A stretch of 60,306 nt of DNA from an uncultured Prevotellaceae bacterium (GCA_900314715.1 OMWI01000031.1:1-60306); one strand, 5' to 3'; counted from the first letter of the stretch, positions 50,779 through 59,981 are shown. The notes: generated by a model from the sequence alone, not told the origin. A program made the numbers and translations.

Positions 50779-52152
50779 TTAATCAATCGAAACATTTTGA
50801 ATTTCCCATGTAGCTGCCGCTTTGTCCGTACTGGTGTATCGGAATGCGATGCGCACACCACTCTTTCCAGCAAATGCCTTGAGGGAAGCCTTACTTGTCA
50901 GGAAGTTCCAGTTGGTTCCATCTGGCCATTGATCAATATTCAACTCAGTCCACTTGCCAACATCTATGGTTCCATTAAATACCTCTGCCGTTGCATAGAT
51001 ATGGAAGTCGTCAACGCCATTACCATATCTCCATGCCTGAGCGAATGACAAGGTAGCATCACTCTTACCACTCAGGTCAATAGCGGGCGAAATGAGCCAA
51101 CTATCCGTTGCATAATTGGTTTGATTAACGTATGCCGAAGCCTTCATTCCATAACGGCTATCCCAATTCCATACATAATTCAAACCTTCGGGCAAATCGA
51201 TTGCATGGATGATTTGGAAGTCTCCTTGCTTTCTTTCTGGGTCAAGGAAAGACTCTTCGAAGAGAGCGGTAGGTTCTGGTTCAGCCTCTTTCACGTCATC
51301 TATCGTACGAAGCAAGATTTGCCATGTGTTACGATAGCGTGTGAAGATTCCTACGATGTCGTGTTCACCTTGCGGCATGATGGTATTGGCAAAATCAGCG
51401 TATGTGCTTGTGCGAAGCACGAGACTATTTTGGTCAATACCCGAGAAAGCACGATTGGCGCAATTAGCAGTAAGAGCCACACTACCATCATCTGGAGCAT
51501 ATACTTTTTTGCCATCTGCATCTTTCAAGGTAACACCCTTAATCTTCATCAGTTTTCCACAATGAGCTGCCAGATAATTGGCATTAGACATCTGTGAAAT
51601 ATCAAAGGTTTCCATCAATGCCTCAGCCCTTGCGGGATCAGCCTTTCCAATCAATTTATAATGAGAATTCCACAAATAACGAGACATACGGCCAATGCTT
51701 TGTGTAAGAGAAAGAGTCTTGGTATCGTATTTGGTATAGACACCACCAATCTCAGGTTGCTGGCCATATCCGCCAATCATCAAGCCCTTTAAGCTAATGA
51801 GTACTTCCTGTCCTAATGGCAGAGGTCCATAAAGTCCACCTTGCGCAATACAAACCAGCAATGCGCCAGTAGCATCTTGCAACGACACCTCATTATATAT
51901 ATTACCACCAATGTCGTTTCCAGTGATGATACCTTTGATTTGGATGTCTTCGGTAACCTCTTCCATCGAACTATTATTGATGACATTGCTATACTTGTCC
52001 TTGAGTTGTTGAATGGTCAACACATTCGTCTCCTTCAATTCATTGTTTCCGTATGGCGAGCCTTCAAGGTTAGGCGAAGCATAATCTTCTCCCATACAGG
52101 ATGCGAAGAGCGTGCAAACAAGTGCGATAAGGAAATATTTAAGCTGTTTCAT
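50779..52152 (-). CDS. DUF5689 domain surface lipoprotein
   Basis: 457 residues with lipoprotein signal (KQLKYFLIALVCTLFASCMG). An N-terminal DUF5689/OB-type domain (about 45-260: TIQQLKDKYS, DIQIKGIITGNDIGGNIYNE, VSLQDATGALLVCIAQGGLY) and a C-terminal choice-of-anchor-J jellyroll (WLISPAIDLSGKSDATLSFA, VRIAFRYTSTDKAAATWEIQ, NVSID). The same two building blocks, in reverse order, occur in the next gene. It begins 14 bases after the TonB receptor stop, a SusD-like position, so it is probably a surface ligand-binding partner of that receptor. Confidence 0.82.
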   Translation of the reverse strand: MKQLKYFLIALVCTLFASCMGEDYASPNLEGSPYGNNELKETNVLTIQQLKDKYSNVINNSSMEEVTEDIQIKGIITGNDIGGNIYNEVSLQDATGALLVCIAQGGLYGPLPLGQEVLISLKGLMIGGYGQQPEIGGVYTKYDTKTLSLTQSIGRMSRYLWNSHYKLIGKADPARAEALMETFDISQMSNANYLAAHCGKLMKIKGVTLKDADGKKVYAPDDGSVALTANCANRAFSGIDQNSLVLRTSTYADFANTIMPQGEHDIVGIFTRYRNTWQILLRTIDDVKEAEPEPTALFEESFLDPERKQGDFQIIHAIDLPEGLNYVWNWDSRYGMKASAYVNQTNYATDSWLISPAIDLSGKSDATLSFAQAWRYGNGVDDFHIYATAEVFNGTIDVGKWTELNIDQWPDGTNWNFLTSKASLKAFAGKSGVRIAFRYTSTDKAAATWEIQNVSID

Positions 52153-52166
52153 ATCTCTGTTGGGTT

Positions 52167-54770
52167 TTAGAATTTATAAGCGATGTTAAGCATTCCATTG
52201 ATTCCGTAAGCGTAGAATTTCATTGGATTTTTAGAGAACTTATAGGTACGAATGTTGTTGAGCACTTGGTCGCCCGTATCATCGACTTTCACGGTGTAAT
52301 CAGAGCGACTTTGCTCATATCCACCTGTCACAATGTTGCGGTTGTTGAGGATATTGGTTACCATGAGGTTGATAGACATACTTCTACCATGACGCAAGCG
52401 AATGTTATGTCCGATAGAACCGTCCAACATGAATCCTCCATGTCCCTTTTCTTGATCTGGCACGATGAAGTCTTCGTCCATGTGATAACTTCCACCTCCC
52501 TTCAAGATATAATCTTCTCCCATCCTATTCAGTGTTCCTTGATAGCGATACGCTGGTACGTAGCTCAAATAGATACGATCGTAATAATTTCCGCTGAGGT
52601 CAATAAACCAACCGCCAGAATGATAACTCAATATCACGCTACCAACGGTAAGTGGCGTTCCAGACTCACGCATTCCCTTATTCATGACGATGTCGTCAGT
52701 GTATGTACGTTTGGTAGAATTCAAGTAGCGCACGCCACAGTTATTGATATTCTTTGCCTCACTAATTGCACCCAACATTGTTATGTTGAAAGTAGAACCC
52801 AACTTGAAATCGAGACCTAACTCAACGCCATAGTATTCTTTCTCGATACCCGTCATGGAAACATACGAGAAGGCATTGATGTCGTCAAAGTAGAAGTTTT
52901 GCCATTCCGTTACATGGTCTAATCGACTATAGTAAGCGTTCAAGTTTGCATGCACCCAAGCATTTTGGTATTGATAACCAAAGTCTGCGCTGAATACGTG
53001 TTCGTCTTTTAAGTTCTGAACGAAGTCATTATTCATCTCAGGTGAAACGAAAGCCGTCGTTGGCAATGGTGCACGCCATTCGTATCCCATGCCAATCTTA
53101 AATACGTGTCCGCGACCAGCATCCAACGAAATACTACCTTTTCCGCCAGCCTCGCCAAACTTAGCACGACCACTATTACCGTATGAGTTATCGGCAAACA
53201 TACCATTTCGCATGTAACCCTTACGTTTCATGTCGGTACCGCCCATCTTTCCAGCTACCATCAAATGCCAACGTCCAGTTGTCACACTATAGTTTGACCA
53301 CACATAGCCCTTATTAACATGGAGAGCGTAATCGTAACCGAACTTATCACCTTCGTAAACGAGCTTGCCCAAACCATCGGTACCCATCGTGTTCAAGTCG
53401 TATTGCACGTAAGGATTGATGATGTCGTATGTACCCAAGGCGTATGAATTGATGTTGTGGAACGTAGAAGCGCCGAGCAGGTCTTCCATGGTCTGATAGT
53501 GACGACCCCTATTTGTTGCCACGTTAAAACCAATGTTCCAAGTCTTGTTATTGTCTACGCGAGTAGTCAATACGGAAGAAATGTTGAACGTTAAGATATT
53601 GTTGTGCTTGGCTTGTACGTAATAGAGTGCATCAGCTCCAGTTGCTGCCGCATTTTGGTTTGCCCAATACAAACGATCCCAATTGATTTGCCGGTTAGCC
53701 TTGGAAGCCTTCCAGAAATTATAAGATGTGTTCCAATCATTGAGTGCATATTCAGTACGAGCTGCAAAATTTGTTGTGTCACTCACGTCATAATAAGAAC
53801 TGGGCAGGTTTTTCCAATAATTAGGTTGTGGATTCTCCGCATTGTTATAACTGAGTTTCGTACTCTTATACATGGAGTATTTTCCAAACAACGACGTGGT
53901 GAGTTTCATGTCCTTGTTGATATCCCAATCCCATGTTAGGATGGCAGACGGGGCAAAGTCGTTTATTATGCGCGAATTACGCTTATGTCCGTTTTGATAA
54001 CCCCAATAAGGATTGTAATACCTGTCGTCGGCCAACCAATACGCCTCGTCGGTAGATGCGCCTTGCGAAGCACGTTCGGTAGGATTGCCCCATGTGGAGA
54101 GGGAAAGCGAATGTCCGTTGTCCCATTTCTTTTGAACGCCCAAAAAATAACTGAGCGCATTGTAGAACGTACCTTCCACATAACCTTCCTTTGCCCATCT
54201 GTAAGTGACATTGGCAGCAACAGCCCATCCCTTCTCATTGAAACCAGAAGCATAGGTATACATTCCACGCACGGTATAGTTGCGGTTGGCACCACTCAAC
54301 GTAATGCGATTACCAGCCGCCATACTTCCTGCACGGAAGTTATAGTTGTTGCTACCAGCCATTCCAGGCATGGAGAAATTGTTGCTTTCGAAGGGAAGCG
54401 CAAAATCAACGTTACGCGTTTGTTGATTCAATCCGCCGACCATTGAGTAGCTAAACTGTCCACGCTCCATATCATTCATGGGCGCACCATTGATATAGAC
54501 ATCATTGTACTTTTGGTTGAAGGCACGGTAGCGAAAGCGTACTGGTGAGAACTGATAACCAACCTGCGACGCATAGATGTTGGTGCTCGAGTTCAAGATG
54601 GTGACATTTTGCGACATGTCATCATCCTCGCCCAACTGTGCCTCGGTGAAAGTGAACGCCGATTCGGTCAACGAACTGGCCTTTTGCTCTTCTGGCGTAT
54701 CTGGCGTTTGCGCGTACGCCAACGATGAACAGCAGAGCGTCATCACCACAAGTTTCAGTTTTTTCTGCAT
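52167..54770 (-). CDS. TonB-dependent receptor-like outer-membrane protein
   Basis: About 867 residues from the ATG at 54770 (QKKLKLVVMTLCCSSLAYAQ signal). A plug-like N-terminal region (YQFSPVRFRYRAFNQKYNDV, YINGAPMNDMERGQFSYSMV) and a large 22-stranded-type barrel ending in MKFYAYGINGMLNIAYKF with terminal Phe. The usual SusC carboxypeptidase-like N-terminal domain is absent, and the acidic stretch FTEAQLGEDDDMSQNV takes its place before the plug. First of three genes with two OB-fold lipoproteins; would import large fragments, likely nucleic-acid derived by context. TTACTTTG on the minus strand lies near 54807-54814. Confidence 0.85.
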   Translation of the reverse strand: MQKKLKLVVMTLCCSSLAYAQTPDTPEEQKASSLTESAFTFTEAQLGEDDDMSQNVTILNSSTNIYASQVGYQFSPVRFRYRAFNQKYNDVYINGAPMNDMERGQFSYSMVGGLNQQTRNVDFALPFESNNFSMPGMAGSNNYNFRAGSMAAGNRITLSGANRNYTVRGMYTYASGFNEKGWAVAANVTYRWAKEGYVEGTFYNALSYFLGVQKKWDNGHSLSLSTWGNPTERASQGASTDEAYWLADDRYYNPYWGYQNGHKRNSRIINDFAPSAILTWDWDINKDMKLTTSLFGKYSMYKSTKLSYNNAENPQPNYWKNLPSSYYDVSDTTNFAARTEYALNDWNTSYNFWKASKANRQINWDRLYWANQNAAATGADALYYVQAKHNNILTFNISSVLTTRVDNNKTWNIGFNVATNRGRHYQTMEDLLGASTFHNINSYALGTYDIINPYVQYDLNTMGTDGLGKLVYEGDKFGYDYALHVNKGYVWSNYSVTTGRWHLMVAGKMGGTDMKRKGYMRNGMFADNSYGNSGRAKFGEAGGKGSISLDAGRGHVFKIGMGYEWRAPLPTTAFVSPEMNNDFVQNLKDEHVFSADFGYQYQNAWVHANLNAYYSRLDHVTEWQNFYFDDINAFSYVSMTGIEKEYYGVELGLDFKLGSTFNITMLGAISEAKNINNCGVRYLNSTKRTYTDDIVMNKGMRESGTPLTVGSVILSYHSGGWFIDLSGNYYDRIYLSYVPAYRYQGTLNRMGEDYILKGGGSYHMDEDFIVPDQEKGHGGFMLDGSIGHNIRLRHGRSMSINLMVTNILNNRNIVTGGYEQSRSDYTVKVDDTGDQVLNNIRTYKFSKNPMKFYAYGINGMLNIAYKF

Positions 54771-54915
54771 AGTTGATATAAATATGATTGTTTTGTTATA
54801 TTGCTGCAAAGTAACAAAAATATTTTTAAAAATAAAAGCTTTTTAGATTAATTTTTCATGAAACTTATATGATTATTCAGATTTAATTGCGATATTTGCA
54901 AAAAAATATAATGTT

Positions 54916-55965
54916 ATGACTAAAAGACTATCTATACTATTAACGTTGGCTGTCGTATTTGTCATTTCTGCAACAGCCCAAAAGAAGTTTTCCGTATACG
55001 GAGTAGGGTTCTACAACCAAGAAAACTTGTTTGACACTTGCCACGACAACGGCAAGAACGACTATGAGTATCTTCCTACTGGTGCAAACAAATGGGACGG
55101 ACTGAAATACGTCAATAAGCTCCGCAACATGTCGCGTGCCTTGGCAGATATGGGAACAGACATGCTACCGAATGTTGGTTGCGCCATTATCGGGTTGAGT
55201 GAAGTGGAAAACGAAAACGCATTGAAAGACTTGGTTGCCCAACCTCCTTTGGCTGCACGCGGATACCAATTCGCACACATTGAAGGTGCTGACCAGCGCG
55301 GTGTGGATTGTGCCTTAATATACAATCCAAGTTTGTTTACCATTCGCAACACTAAACTGGCTCCTTACGTTTACGATCTTCCTGCAGATAGCAATCGTGC
55401 CACACGTGGATTCCTTATCGTAAGCGGAACATTGGCTAACGAACACGTTACGGCGATTGTTTGCCACTGGCCAAGTCGTTTCTCTGGTTCTTATTATCGA
55501 GAACTGGCAGGTAAACAGGTGCGCGTGTTGAAAGATTCTCTCTTGAGAGATGACCCCAATTGCAAGGTGTTCGTAATGGGCGACTTGAATGACGACCCCG
55601 TTAACAAGAGCTTAACGGATTGTTTAGGTGCCAAGGGTGATATTGAAAACGTAAAACCTGACGAGATGTACAACCCGTGGTATAAGATTCTTACAAAGGA
55701 GGGTAAGGGAACGCTGATGTATAATGGTTCGTGGAACTTATTCGACCAAATCGTGATGACTCCCAACTTGCTTTCACCGAAGGGAAGCAAAGACTATAAG
55801 GAATTGAAATACCTGAAACCGCAGATATTCCGCAGGGATTATCTCATCCAACAAGAAGGTAAATACAAGGGAGCGCCTTTAAGAACTACCGCTGGAGGCG
55901 TTTGGCTAAATGGATATAGCGACCACTTGCCCGTTGTTGTCTATTTGGTAAAGGAGCAACAATAA
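54916..55965 (+). CDS. Secreted endonuclease/exonuclease/phosphatase-family protein
   Basis: 349 residues with a signal peptide (TKRLSILLTLAVVFVISATA). EEP motifs in order: FYNQENLF near the start, CAIIGLSEVENENALKD (catalytic Glu), DCALIYNPSLFTI, CHWPSRF, KVFVMGDLNDDPVN (Asp/Asn) and GYSDHLPVVVYL (catalytic Asp-His). A DNase I-like metal-dependent phosphoesterase, likely periplasmic or surface. Divergent from the TonB receptor operon and probably part of the same nucleic-acid degrading set. Confidence 0.88.
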   Translation: MTKRLSILLTLAVVFVISATAQKKFSVYGVGFYNQENLFDTCHDNGKNDYEYLPTGANKWDGLKYVNKLRNMSRALADMGTDMLPNVGCAIIGLSEVENENALKDLVAQPPLAARGYQFAHIEGADQRGVDCALIYNPSLFTIRNTKLAPYVYDLPADSNRATRGFLIVSGTLANEHVTAIVCHWPSRFSGSYYRELAGKQVRVLKDSLLRDDPNCKVFVMGDLNDDPVNKSLTDCLGAKGDIENVKPDEMYNPWYKILTKEGKGTLMYNGSWNLFDQIVMTPNLLSPKGSKDYKELKYLKPQIFRRDYLIQQEGKYKGAPLRTTAGGVWLNGYSDHLPVVVYLVKEQQ

Positions 55966-55966
55966 A

Positions 55967-56554
55967 GTGAGCGAATTGACGATAGACATCGAGCGACATC
56001 CGTGGCAACCTTTTCTGCCCGATAATTGCCGTTTGCTCATGCTCGGAAGTTTTCCACCGTCCCGCAAACGATGGTGCATGGATTTCTTCTACCCGAATTT
56101 CATCAACGACATGTGGCGTATATTCGGAATCGTCTTCTTCAACGACAAACTGCATTTCGTTGACGAGGCAAGGAAAGTGTTTCTCCTCGACCGCATCATT
56201 CCCTTTCTCAACGACAAGGGCATCGGCCTATACGATACGGCTATTGCTGTGAGAAGGTTGAACAACACGGCTTCTGACAAAGATCTCGAAGTGGTGGAGC
56301 CAACCAACTTGAATGAACTATTGAACAAGATTCCCACTTGTAAAGCAGTAGTGACTACAGGACAAAAGGCAACCGATATCTTTTGCGGACATTTCCATAT
56401 CTCTCAACCAAAAGTTGGAAGCTTTACGGAATTCTCTTTCAATGGAAAAAAGATGCGCCTCTATCGAATGCCAAGCAGTTCACGTGCCTATCCCATGAAA
56501 GTGGAACGCAAGGCGGAATACTATGCACCCATGTTTCAAGAAATGACAAACTAA
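55967..56554 (+). CDS. Uracil-DNA glycosylase family protein
   Basis: 195 residues. The start is GTG at 55967, one base after the stop of the preceding gene, and no better ATG fits the fold. UDG-superfamily elements: RLLMLGSFPPSRKRW (active-site loop 1), GIGLYDTAIAVRRLNNTASD, CKAVVTTGQKATDIF (strand 3) and YRMPSSSRAYPMK (C-terminal leucine-loop-like motif). It would remove uracil or other damaged bases, though members of this subgroup are not well studied. Translationally coupled to the nuclease gene, which is unexpected because that product is exported and this one is cytoplasmic. Confidence 0.8.
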   Translation: MSELTIDIERHPWQPFLPDNCRLLMLGSFPPSRKRWCMDFFYPNFINDMWRIFGIVFFNDKLHFVDEARKVFLLDRIIPFLNDKGIGLYDTAIAVRRLNNTASDKDLEVVEPTNLNELLNKIPTCKAVVTTGQKATDIFCGHFHISQPKVGSFTEFSFNGKKMRLYRMPSSSRAYPMKVERKAEYYAPMFQEMTN

Positions 56555-56568
56555 AAACCTATCATATC

Positions 56569-57198
56569 ATGAAGAAAATTACCATTATCGGCATTGCCGG
56601 CGGAACAGGCTCTGGTAAGACAACCGTAGTGAAGAAGATTGTGGAAGCTCTCCCACCCGACCATGTTGCGGTGGTTCCGCTTGACTCTTATTACAACGAC
56701 ACGACAGAACTTACTGACGAGGAACGTAAGAACATCAACTTCGACCATCCCGATGCTTTCGACTGGAAGTTGTTGCAAAAACAATTGAATGAATTGCGTC
56801 AAGGTCGCGCCATCGAGCAACCCACTTATTCTTATATATTATCCAACCGCCTTCCAGAAACCATTCATGTTGAGCCAAAACCTGTCATTATCATTGAAGG
56901 AATCATGACATTACTCAACAAGAAATTGCGCGACCTAATGGATTTGAAGATATTCGTTGATACAGACCCCGACGAGCGACTGATTCGCAACATCCAACGC
57001 GACACCATCGACCGTGGTCGTACCGTGTCAATGGTTGTTGACCGCTACTTGAAAGTGTTGAAACCCATGCACGAACAATTCATCGAACCCACAAAGAGAT
57101 ATGCTGACCTCATCATACCGCAAGGTGGAGAAAACTTGAAAGGTATCGGCATTCTCTGTAAATACATCGAAGGTCTTGTACCTAAAGACCAGATTTAA
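56569..57198 (+). CDS. udk: Uridine kinase
   Basis: 209 residues from the ATG at 56569 (KKITIIGIAGGTGSGKTTVV); the longer open frame upstream overlaps the UDG gene and is not needed. The P-loop GGTGSGKTT, the nucleoside-binding VVPLDSYYND and INFDHPDAFDW, and the LID stretch RNIQRDTIDRGRT match uridine kinases, which make UMP or CMP from nucleosides in pyrimidine salvage. Position after nuclease and glycosylase genes fits use of imported nucleosides. Its stop codon overlaps the convergent DUF308 stop by two bases. Confidence 0.93.
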   Translation: MKKITIIGIAGGTGSGKTTVVKKIVEALPPDHVAVVPLDSYYNDTTELTDEERKNINFDHPDAFDWKLLQKQLNELRQGRAIEQPTYSYILSNRLPETIHVEPKPVIIIEGIMTLLNKKLRDLMDLKIFVDTDPDERLIRNIQRDTIDRGRTVSMVVDRYLKVLKPMHEQFIEPTKRYADLIIPQGGENLKGIGILCKYIEGLVPKDQI

Positions 57199-57863
57199 GG
57201 CTCCTTATCTTGCTGGTCGTCAGAAGTGATTTCCTCAACGGGAGTCACTTCTTCTATGGCATTTTCCACTTCAACGGCTTCTTCCATCTTCTTGCGCTGA
57301 TGGTTGGCTATCATCAATTTAAAGCCATTGATAAATTCGGTTGCCGCATACAACAGCAAGCACCATCCCGTAATTAATAAAGGTGTGGCAGCTACTTCCA
57401 TCGGCTTGACGATTAAGAATATGGCAACCAAGAACACGATAGTTGGCAAAAGCCAATAAAACAAGCCGATGCGACAATAACGCGTAGCTCTTCCCAAATT
57501 GAAGTACTGGTTGATTGCACCCAATATCAAGATGGCTGCCAACGCATACATCACGCCTGAGATAAACGAGACAGGCATCAAAGCCAAGATAATACCGAGG
57601 ATAATGCTACCTAAACCCACAATCGGGAAGGTGGGAGACATTCCTGCCGAAACCATCTTTCCATCTACATTGTATTCTTTCTGCATTTCTGCATCTCGCT
57701 TATTGCTATAATAAATGGCACAGGTAATAACGCCCGATACGAAAAACAAGATACCCGAACCAATCGTTATCCATCGCACCGTATCTTCTCGATATTGGAT
57801 AATAAACACGCCAACAATGGCAGCAGCCAACGCTCTTACTAAAAAAGGGATAAAATACTTCAT
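57195..57863 (-). CDS. DUF308 (HdeD-like) membrane protein
   Basis: 222 residues with six hydrophobic segments in pairs (ALAAAIVGVFIIQY, WITIGSGILFFVSGVITCAI, GSIILGIILALMPVSFISGV, MYALAAILILGAINQYF, FYWLLPTIVFLVAIFLIV, LLITGWCLLLYAATEFINGF), the DUF308 triplet repeat, then an acidic cytoplasmic tail (EEAVEVENAIEEVTPVEEIT). In enterobacteria HdeD helps acid resistance; in Bacteroidetes the role is unknown. Convergent with udk with overlapping stops and no room for a separate terminator. Confidence 0.85.
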   Translation of the reverse strand: MKYFIPFLVRALAAAIVGVFIIQYREDTVRWITIGSGILFFVSGVITCAIYYSNKRDAEMQKEYNVDGKMVSAGMSPTFPIVGLGSIILGIILALMPVSFISGVMYALAAILILGAINQYFNLGRATRYCRIGLFYWLLPTIVFLVAIFLIVKPMEVAATPLLITGWCLLLYAATEFINGFKLMIANHQRKKMEEAVEVENAIEEVTPVEEITSDDQQDKEP

Positions 57864-57923
57864 AATTGTCGCTCTAACTCATAAATAATCTAAAACTAAT
57901 AGGTATTCCATGAATATTTGTTG

Positions 57924-57954
57924 CAAAAATAAAAATAATAAACTTGAATTACAA
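57924..57954 (-). promoter_or_regulatory. Promoter of the DUF308 gene
   Basis: Minus strand: TTG at 57954-57952, 20-nt spacer, TATTTTTG at 57931-57924. It overlaps the oppositely directed promoter at 57944-57972, so the two may interfere. Confidence 0.55.
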
Positions 57955-57972
57955 TCTTTTTTTGTAATTTTG
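57944..57972 (+). promoter_or_regulatory. Promoter of the histidine phosphatase gene
   Basis: TTG at 57944-57946, 18-nt spacer, TAATTTTG at 57965-57972; 28 bases to the start codon. Confidence 0.6.
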
Positions 57973-57999
57973 TAACCAATTAAACAAAAATAAACCAAA

Positions 58000-58596
58000 A
58001 TGACGATTCTACTACTGACAAGACACGGTGAAACTTTCGACAACGTCAAGCACATAATCCAAGGTCAAAGTCAAGGCGAATTAAACGAAAAAGGTATCCA
58101 ACAGATGATCAGTCTGAGGGAAAGACTCAAGCATGAGCCTATCCACGCCTTCGTTGCCAGCGACCTAAAACGTTCATACGATTCATGCAACATCATTGCC
58201 GAACCGCATGGAATTGAAGTTTATCAGACTCCCCTACTCCGCGAACGCGATTGCGGTAGCTTCACGGGAAGATACATTCCAGACATCGGCCGCGACGAGA
58301 AATGGCCTGACGATATGGAAACATTGCCTCAGCTATTGGAAAGAGCCAATAACTTCCTTAACGAAATCATGGAGAAATACCCCAACAAGACCGTCTTTGC
58401 CGTCGGACATGGCATTATCAACAAGGCCATACAGAGTGTTTACTTCAACAAACCCATCCACAAGGTACCGAAGATGAATAACGCCGAACTGAGGGAATTG
58501 AAACTTCACCCAGAGCGTGGAGGTTATTTCGTGTCTCCAGAAAACATGACGGAAACAATCTCGATGAAAAATAAGTTTGACGAGTTTACACGTTAA
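58000..58596 (+). CDS. Histidine phosphatase family (phosphoglycerate mutase-like) protein
   Basis: 198 residues. The phosphohistidine motif LLLTRHGETFDN (His9) opens the protein; FVASDLKRSYDSCNIIAE holds the second Arg, RERDCGSFTG the catalytic Glu region, and VFAVGHGIINKAI the second His. This branch includes phosphatases such as CobC/PhoE-like enzymes and true dPGM; the short length and sequence favour a phosphatase. Substrate not deducible. Cytoplasmic, single gene. Confidence 0.88.
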   Translation: MTILLLTRHGETFDNVKHIIQGQSQGELNEKGIQQMISLRERLKHEPIHAFVASDLKRSYDSCNIIAEPHGIEVYQTPLLRERDCGSFTGRYIPDIGRDEKWPDDMETLPQLLERANNFLNEIMEKYPNKTVFAVGHGIINKAIQSVYFNKPIHKVPKMNNAELRELKLHPERGGYFVSPENMTETISMKNKFDEFTR

Positions 58597-58654
58597 CAAG
58601 TAACTAAGCAAACGCTTATAGCATACATTCCCTCATACAGAGGTTCAATCACAA

Positions 58655-58691
58655 AGAGAGGTGCCGCATAAATACCATGCAGCACCTCTCT
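58655..58691. terminator. Terminator between convergent genes
   Basis: AGAGAGGTGCCGCAT pairs with ATGCAGCACCTCTCT (one mismatch) around a 7-base loop, followed by CTATTGTT on the plus strand. Confidence 0.8.
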
Positions 58692-58710
58692 CTATTGTTA
58701 CACACTTTTT

Positions 58711-59865
58711 TTACTTTCTCAACACCTTCTTGCCATTGATGATAACAACACCCTTGTAGGAATCGTTGACAAGTTGGCCAGCAAGGTTATAGATAGCACG
58801 ACCGGCATTCTCATCGGTAGCCATCATGTTGTCGATGCCAGTGGCTTCGTCGAAGAAGAAGCATTTAGCACTTAACGACTGCGGCACAGGGAGATAAGCC
58901 TTGTGAGCCTGATTCTCGAAAATTCCACCCTCGTTTGCACCATAGTAGAAGCCTGCCTTGCCATTCTTGACAGTCAGTTTATAATACTTGCACGTCTGGT
59001 CTTCAGGTGTTATCCATTCCGTGTCTTCTGTGCCACGCAACATATTCTCCCCTGCGGTGCCTTCCTCCGTGGTCGATGCGAAGGTGTATTCGCCTGCTGG
59101 TCCTTCAAGGATTACGGCACATCCTGCAGGAATAATGCGTGAGAGAGGTATGAGAGTAAGGATATTATTGCTGATATTCTCCACGACCTTGGCTTCCACG
59201 CCTTCTGGAATGACGTATGAGCTGTTGGTATAGTAGAAGGTGGCGTAGCCAGATTGGCCAATCGTGATGGTAAGATCAGGTTCCTGCTCTGGCCAGAATG
59301 TTTCAATATAGCTAATTCCATTAGAAGGATCAGCCAAATCTATTGTCCTTCCCCATTTCACTGAATGGTTAAAGTTGCCCTCGGCGAGTGTTACAGTATG
59401 ACCATCTTCGTTTATCCCTATAATCAACACGGAATGCATGTCGTTATTGAGCCGGGCACCATCTCCAATATGCAATTTCGGAAGATTGTCATAAGTACAG
59501 TCAACTTTACGTATAGGGTATTCATAGTTGGAGGCAAACTCCATCATGTCCATCATGAAAGCTTGGCAGCCCCTTCCAGTAAAACGACCAGGATTATAGC
59601 CATTGAACACAACCTGATTTTTGTATTCGTGGGAGTTGTCCCATGGCGTCCCTTGCGTGTAGCCTTCCACATTCTGGCGCGACATAATACGGTTGTAAAC
59701 TTCAGTTTCATTGAGAGGCGTTTGAGCCAAAGAGGTAAGAACAGAGACGGTGGTCATCACCAACACGACCAACGTCCTACGAAATGATTCTAAAACATGT
59801 CTATGAGAACCATGCAACTTGAATGGTTGATAGATACTGGGTAAATTGAAAATACTTTTAGTCAT
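58711..59865 (-). CDS. Secreted papain-fold cysteine-peptidase-like protein with sorting tail
   Basis: 384 residues. A long N-region precedes a hydrophobic export segment (LVVLVMTTVSVLTSLAQT, about 31-48). The first domain (about 50-195) has the Cys-His-Asn order of CHAP/NlpC-type enzymes: Cys in FTGRGCQAFMMDMMEF, His in NNDMHSVLIIGINEDGH, and TLAEGNFNHSVKWGRTID. The rest is beta-rich (IGQSGYATFYYTNSSYVIPE, domain common in Prevotella surface proteins), ending in IYNLAGQLVNDSYKG and KKVLRK, a type IX-like sorting tail. Likely a surface cysteine hydrolase; peptidoglycan or protein substrate unknown. Confidence 0.65.
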   Translation of the reverse strand: MTKSIFNLPSIYQPFKLHGSHRHVLESFRRTLVVLVMTTVSVLTSLAQTPLNETEVYNRIMSRQNVEGYTQGTPWDNSHEYKNQVVFNGYNPGRFTGRGCQAFMMDMMEFASNYEYPIRKVDCTYDNLPKLHIGDGARLNNDMHSVLIIGINEDGHTVTLAEGNFNHSVKWGRTIDLADPSNGISYIETFWPEQEPDLTITIGQSGYATFYYTNSSYVIPEGVEAKVVENISNNILTLIPLSRIIPAGCAVILEGPAGEYTFASTTEEGTAGENMLRGTEDTEWITPEDQTCKYYKLTVKNGKAGFYYGANEGGIFENQAHKAYLPVPQSLSAKCFFFDEATGIDNMMATDENAGRAIYNLAGQLVNDSYKGVVIINGKKVLRK

Positions 59866-59981
59866 AATATAAATTAATTAGTTTTTGGATGGCAACAAGT
59901 TGCCATGGATTTTACATCATCAGAAATTACGTCTCCTTTGGGGAGATAATCATCAAAGTCCATAAACTCTGATATTTTTTA

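Noticed and set aside
53966-54295. 109-codon antisense frame in the TonB receptor gene
   Set aside because: Overlaps a conserved barrel gene; no independent support.
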